NCBI RefSeq assembly: GCF_003945345.1
Contig: NZ_AP019308.1
Coordinates: 6,328,001 to 6,392,000, forward strand
Length of the DNA: 64,000 nucleotides
Direction of reading: 5' to 3'
DNA from: Paenibacillus baekrokdamisoli
Lineage (GTDB): Bacteria; Bacillota; Bacilli; Paenibacillales; Paenibacillaceae
The stretch's first letter is position 1. Each line of letters opens with the position of its first letter. The notes below the pieces were generated by a model. That model was given only the letters and a program-made list of their open reading frames with translations, had not been told where the DNA came from and did not search any database. Shown here piece by piece: positions 60,350 through 64,000 of this stretch. A program made the translations under genes and the position numbers.

Positions 60350-62965
60350 ATGAGTTCTTCTTTGGTTCTCGGTTTTCGGGAAATGGACAATACGCAGCTT
60401 TTGCTCGTTGGCGGAAAAGGGTTAAATTTAGGGAAATTATCAAATATTGAAGGAATACTAGTACCCGAAGGATTTTGTGTTACAACAGTGGGATATCAAA
60501 AAGCCATCGGACAAAACGAAACGTATCATGCTTTGTTGGATCGACTAACAATGCTAAACGTAGAAGATCGGGATCAAATTGGTGAAACCAGCCGGAAGCT
60601 TCGACAAATCATTATGGAAGCAGAAATTCCTTCCGATGTTGTGAAAGCAGTTACTCACTACCTCTCCCAGCTTGGTGATGAACATGCTTATGCAGTGCGT
60701 TCTAGTGCGACTGCTGAAGATTTACCGCATGCCTCTTTTGCTGGTCAACAAGACACCTATTTAAATATCATCGGCGTCGATGCCATCTTGCAGCATATCA
60801 GCAAATGTTGGGCTTCCCTATTTACGGATCGTGCGGTAATCTACCGTATGCAAAATGGGTTTGACCACAGTCAAGTTTATTTATCCGTTATCGTTCAAAG
60901 GATGGTTTTCCCACAGGCTTCAGGGATTTTATTTACCGCTGATCCGATTACTTCAAACCGGAAGCTGCTATCCATCGATGCCAGTTTTGGACTTGGAGAA
61001 GCACTGGTTTCTGGCTTGGTATCTGCCGATTGTTATAAAATACAGGATGAGGAAATCGTCGATAAGAGGATAGCAACCAAAAAAATAGCTATCTACGGAC
61101 GAAAAGAAGGCGGAACAGAGACAAACCAGATCGATCCTGATCAGCAAAAGACTCAAACACTTACTGAACAACAAATTTTGCAACTGGCACGCATCGGAAG
61201 ACAGATCGAAGCTTATTTTGGTTACCCACAAGATATCGAATGGTGTTTAACTGAAGATACATTTTATATTGTCCAGAGTCGGCCAATCACTACTTTATAC
61301 CCCATCCCTGAAGCGAATGATCAAGAAAATCACGTCTATGTATCTGTCGGTCATCAACAAATGATGACTGACTCTATGAAACCATTGGGACTGTCTTTTT
61401 TCCTGTTAACGACTCCTGCACCCATGCGTAAAGCTGGTGGAAGGTTGTTTGTTGATGTCACACATATGCTGGCTTCACCTGACAGTAGAAAAATGTTATT
61501 AGATGCCATGGGACAACACGATCCGCTCATGAAAGATGCACTCATGACCATAATAGAGCGAGATTTTATAAAATTGTTACCAAATGATAAAAAAGAACCG
61601 AGTCCCAGTAAAAGTAATGCAGGTATGCCGTCTGCAGGTTTTCAAGCACAAATCGAAAACGATCCGGCAATCGTTTCTGATTTGATTAAGAACAGTCAAA
61701 CATCGATAGAAGAATTAAAACAAAACATCCAAACGAAATCAGGAGCAGATTTATTTGATTTTATTCTGGAAGATCTCCAGGAATTAAAGAAGATCTTATT
61801 TGACCCACAAAGTTCAAAGGTTTTTATGACTGCTATGAATGCTTCGTCATGGATCAATGAAAAAATGTACGAGTGGTTAGGTGAAAAAAACGCAGCAGAT
61901 ACGCTTTCTCAATCTGTACCAAACAATATCACTTCGGAAATGGGTCTGGCGCTATTGGATGTCGCAGATGTGATTCGTCCTTATCCGGAAGTAATTGATT
62001 ATTTACAACATGTAAAAGATGAACATTTTTTGGGTGAACTGGTTAAGTTGGATGGTGGACAAGAAACTCAAGACGCTATCTATGCTTATCTGGGCAAATA
62101 CGGAATGCGATGTGCCGGTGAAATCGATATTTCGAGAACTCGTTGGAGTGAAAAACCAATTTCACTTGTTCCCATGATTCTCAGTAATATCAAAAACTTT
62201 GAGCCTAATGCTGGCAATCGGAAATTTGAGCAAGGGCGACAGGAAGCTTTAGAAAAAGAACAAGAGTTATTAGATCGATTGAAGCAATTACCGGATGGTG
62301 AACAAAAAGCTGAAGAGACAAAACGAGTGATCAGCTTAATCCGGAATTTCATCGGTTATCGGGAATATCCGAAATACGGCATGGTTAACCGCTACTTCAT
62401 TTATAAGCAAGCTTTGCTGAAAGAAGCCGAACAACTTGTACAAGCGGGCGTTATTCTTGAAAAAGAAGATATATACGATCTCACTTTTGAAGAACTTCAC
62501 GAAGTCGTACGCACAAATAAACTGGATTACCAGATCATCAGCAAACGAAAAGACGAGTACAAATTTTATGAAAAACTAACGCCACCACGTGTTATTACGT
62601 CTGATGGTGAAATCATTGCAGGTAAGTATGATAGGGAAAATATCCCGGCTGGAGCTATTGTAGGTCTACCTGTTTCTTCAGGAGTTATAGAGGGGCGAGC
62701 ACGTGTCATCTTATATATGGAAGATGCTAATGTAGAAGATGGAGATATATTAGTCACCTCCTTTACAGACCCCAGCTGGACACCATTGTTTGTATCCATA
62801 AAGGGCCTAGTCACCGAAGTTGGTGGACTGATGACCCATGGAGCAGTTATCGCGCGTGAATATGGCTTAGCAGCAGTTGTTGGAGTGGAAAATGCTACCA
62901 ATCTGATAAAAGACGGGCAACGAATTCGCGTGCATGGAACAGAAGGGTACATTGAAATATTGTAA
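60350..62965 (+). CDS. rph: Rifampicin phosphotransferase
   Basis: 871 residues, the usual length; GGGGAG ribosome site. N-terminal ATP-grasp domain of the PEP-synthase kind (LVGGKGLNLGKLS near 20-32; YAVRSSATAEDLPHASFAGQ near 116-135; VYLSVIVQRMV near 178), central rifampicin-binding helical domain (about 330-760), and C-terminal swivelling phosphohistidine domain with His830 in GGLMTHGAVIAREYG. The enzyme splits ATP to AMP and transfers phosphate to the rifampicin ansa bridge, inactivating the drug. Related PEP synthases are shorter and differ in the middle. Follows the second cassette region. Confidence 0.9.
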   Translation: MSSSLVLGFREMDNTQLLLVGGKGLNLGKLSNIEGILVPEGFCVTTVGYQKAIGQNETYHALLDRLTMLNVEDRDQIGETSRKLRQIIMEAEIPSDVVKAVTHYLSQLGDEHAYAVRSSATAEDLPHASFAGQQDTYLNIIGVDAILQHISKCWASLFTDRAVIYRMQNGFDHSQVYLSVIVQRMVFPQASGILFTADPITSNRKLLSIDASFGLGEALVSGLVSADCYKIQDEEIVDKRIATKKIAIYGRKEGGTETNQIDPDQQKTQTLTEQQILQLARIGRQIEAYFGYPQDIEWCLTEDTFYIVQSRPITTLYPIPEANDQENHVYVSVGHQQMMTDSMKPLGLSFFLLTTPAPMRKAGGRLFVDVTHMLASPDSRKMLLDAMGQHDPLMKDALMTIIERDFIKLLPNDKKEPSPSKSNAGMPSAGFQAQIENDPAIVSDLIKNSQTSIEELKQNIQTKSGADLFDFILEDLQELKKILFDPQSSKVFMTAMNASSWINEKMYEWLGEKNAADTLSQSVPNNITSEMGLALLDVADVIRPYPEVIDYLQHVKDEHFLGELVKLDGGQETQDAIYAYLGKYGMRCAGEIDISRTRWSEKPISLVPMILSNIKNFEPNAGNRKFEQGRQEALEKEQELLDRLKQLPDGEQKAEETKRVISLIRNFIGYREYPKYGMVNRYFIYKQALLKEAEQLVQAGVILEKEDIYDLTFEELHEVVRTNKLDYQIISKRKDEYKFYEKLTPPRVITSDGEIIAGKYDRENIPAGAIVGLPVSSGVIEGRARVILYMEDANVEDGDILVTSFTDPSWTPLFVSIKGLVTEVGGLMTHGAVIAREYGLAAVVGVENATNLIKDGQRIRVHGTEGYIEIL

Positions 62966-63031
62966 TGGCTGAATTCGTCAAGTAAGAGCCTCTGTCATAA
63001 TGGACGACATTAAATACAACCTGTGATGGAT

Positions 63032-63060
63032 AAAAGGGCGGTTACCCTGTTCGTCCTTTT
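63032..63060 (+). terminator. Terminator after rph
   Basis: AAAAGGGCG (63032-63040) and CGTCCTTTT (63052-63060), one G-U pair; the T-run is the arm end itself. Confidence 0.7.
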
Positions 63061-63074
63061 GACAGCTCACTCCT

Positions 63075-63170
63075 GAAGATGGGGAACTGACGAAGGAAAG
63101 CCGTGTGCGGGAATCCGCATCACGGTTTGATGGGGATTCCGGGGAAGTAATTCCCCGTCTTACCCTACTT
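63075..63170 (+). mobile_element. Group II intron 3' remnant (domains V and VI)
   Basis: A domain-V-like hairpin at 63098-63128: AAGCCGTGTGCGG, loop GAAT, CCGCATCACGGTTTG, with AGC at its base and a two-base bulge. Then a domain-VI-like stem CGGGGAA/TTCCCCG (63140-63158) and an end CCCTAC. It lies directly after a terminator hairpin, where class C introns insert. No reverse transcriptase frame remains. 63171-63287 shows nothing else recognised. Confidence 0.6.
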
Positions 63171-63287
63171 AAGTATATAAGATCTTGTCCTAGATCGCTG
63201 GCGCTTGGCAGCGTAACGTTGGTTAATGCAAAGGAAGACGATGCCGGAGAGTCATCACAAGCAGCTGCAGCTCAACTGGACCAGAAT

Positions 63288-63854
63288 TCAAAAGCTCCGT
63301 GCTGCCGATTTCATTTTCTGACTAATTGCGTGTATATATTTAATTGTAAGTTTCCATAACACTTTCCCCAACCAAAACATCAACACACCAATCACAATAG
63401 AAATTGCCAAGAACTGCATTGGGCTGCTTGCTGTATATGCTCCAATTTCGATTGTTATTCCGGCAATATCATATCCCATAAGATACCCACCAAATTTAAT
63501 AATTCCGCCTATCGGTGTAATAACTCCACTAATCATAAAAGCAATGGAAAGAATACTGATAAACGGCAAAACAAACATACCGTTGACGCCTGCATAGCTA
63601 TAAAATGCAAATACAGCGCCGAATTTATGCCAACTAAATGTACTGTTCTTTGAAATGGCTTCACCTAAGTATGCTTTCGCTAATTCTTTTGGGTTTCCTA
63701 ACCGCTCGATGATTTGCTCAGAAGATACACCATTATTTTGCAATTCAAGCATTACACTTTTAATTTCTTTTACAATGTCAAGACGCTCGGAAGCAGACAT
63801 AGGTTTCAAATACTTTTCAATTTTTTCAAGATAGTCATTCATAATTTTATCCAT
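63288..63854 (-). CDS. HAAS/DUF1700-type membrane protein
   Basis: 188 residues. The N-terminal cytoplasmic HAAS domain (about 1-65; YLEKIEKYLKPMSASERLDI, IIERLGNPKELAKAYLGEAI) is followed by three or four membrane segments (about 85-107, 113-135, 143-165). Such proteins pair with PadR regulators and are thought to help in signalling. Its ATG overlaps the PadR stop by eight bases. Confidence 0.85.
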   Translation of the reverse strand: MDKIMNDYLEKIEKYLKPMSASERLDIVKEIKSVMLELQNNGVSSEQIIERLGNPKELAKAYLGEAISKNSTFSWHKFGAVFAFYSYAGVNGMFVLPFISILSIAFMISGVITPIGGIIKFGGYLMGYDIAGITIEIGAYTASSPMQFLAISIVIGVLMFWLGKVLWKLTIKYIHAISQKMKSAARSF

Positions 63855-64000
63855 AATCTAACGCTCCTTTAATTTCTGATATAGCTATTAATAAATTATC
63901 CCATTCTAAGGACATAGCGTTTAAGTATTCGTCTCCTTTTTTTGTAATGGTATAATATTTTCTCGGTGGTAAGCCCTCTGTACTTTCTTGCCAAGATGAA
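63847..64000 (-). CDS. PadR-family regulator (partial, C-terminal end)
   Basis: About 51 residues, open to the window edge: SSWQESTEGLPPRKYYTITK and KGDEYLNAMSLEWDNLLIAI, the winged-helix wing and final helix of PadR. The N-terminal recognition helices lie outside the window. Probably controls the overlapping membrane protein gene. Confidence 0.85.
   Translation of the reverse strand, partial: SSWQESTEGLPPRKYYTITKKGDEYLNAMSLEWDNLLIAISEIKGALDYG

Noticed and set aside
63105..63359. 84-residue plus-strand ORF after rph
   Set aside because: It begins inside the intron domain V hairpin, overlaps the HAAS gene on the other strand and has no ribosome site.
1..64000. tRNA, rRNA, T-box or common riboswitches
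   Set aside because: No tRNA-like cloverleaf, rRNA core sequence or T-box motif was noticed on reading; a covariance search was not possible, so small RNAs could be missed.

Overview
The window looks like a chromosome segment of a Paenibacillus-type, spore-forming Gram-positive bacterium (inference). The signs are several carbohydrate ABC importers without their own ATPase, YesM/YesN two-component pairs, an SLH-anchored giant surface protein, AGGAGG-type ribosome binding sites with frequent TTG/GTG starts, and a rifampicin phosphotransferase.

Region 1 (1-33.2 kb) is a polysaccharide-use region. It holds a partial LplA-type binding protein, a secreted beta-helix/discoidin protein, a coupled GNAT/ceramidase-like pair, an orphan lipoprotein divergent from a membrane AraC regulator, a complete binding-protein/permease/permease importer followed by an 1818-residue SLH-DUF4838 protein and a Gfo/Idh/MocA-like protein, a YesN/YesM pair, an orphan permease pair, a second sensor/regulator pair, and a DUF1861 plus GH130-like pair that suggests mannoside chemistry.

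Region 2 (33.3-46.9 kb) is different: AT-rich, unrelated genes all on the + strand (murF, GNAT, unknown, hisB, CD3324-like, aminoglycoside-phosphotransferase-fold genes, methyltransferase remnant, sigma-VOC fusion, two small membrane proteins). Most are separated by the same compound element: a left box near CTAACGGAACACGATAGYTC, a hairpin, and a right box near CTAACGGGCAGGATAGYTC. The boxes are in direct orientation, unlike integron attC. The left box often contains the stop codon of the gene before it. Two independent copies of one IS110-family element sit inside right boxes, and their presumed bridge-RNA region carries ACGGGCAG, the core of that box. This looks like an integron-like cassette array with an unknown recombination system; no recombinase is in the window. 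A truncated murF start marks the right end.

Region 3 (47.0-55.6 kb) is a metabolic operon opposite an RpiR regulator: HAD phosphatase, calcineurin-like phosphoesterase, PHP phosphoesterase, a binding-protein/permease/permease importer and a Cys/Met-metabolism PLP enzyme.

Region 4 (55.8-60.05 kb) is a second, smaller cassette region with an IS110 remnant, alpha/beta hydrolase, GNAT, a second copy of the CD3324/methyltransferase cassette (with a leader peptide and an RBS-masking hairpin) and a Cass2/GyrI-like protein, a family known from integron cassettes. It is followed by rifampicin phosphotransferase (60.35-62.97 kb), a group II intron 3' remnant, and a PadR/HAAS pair cut by the window end. 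No tRNA, rRNA or CRISPR array was seen.
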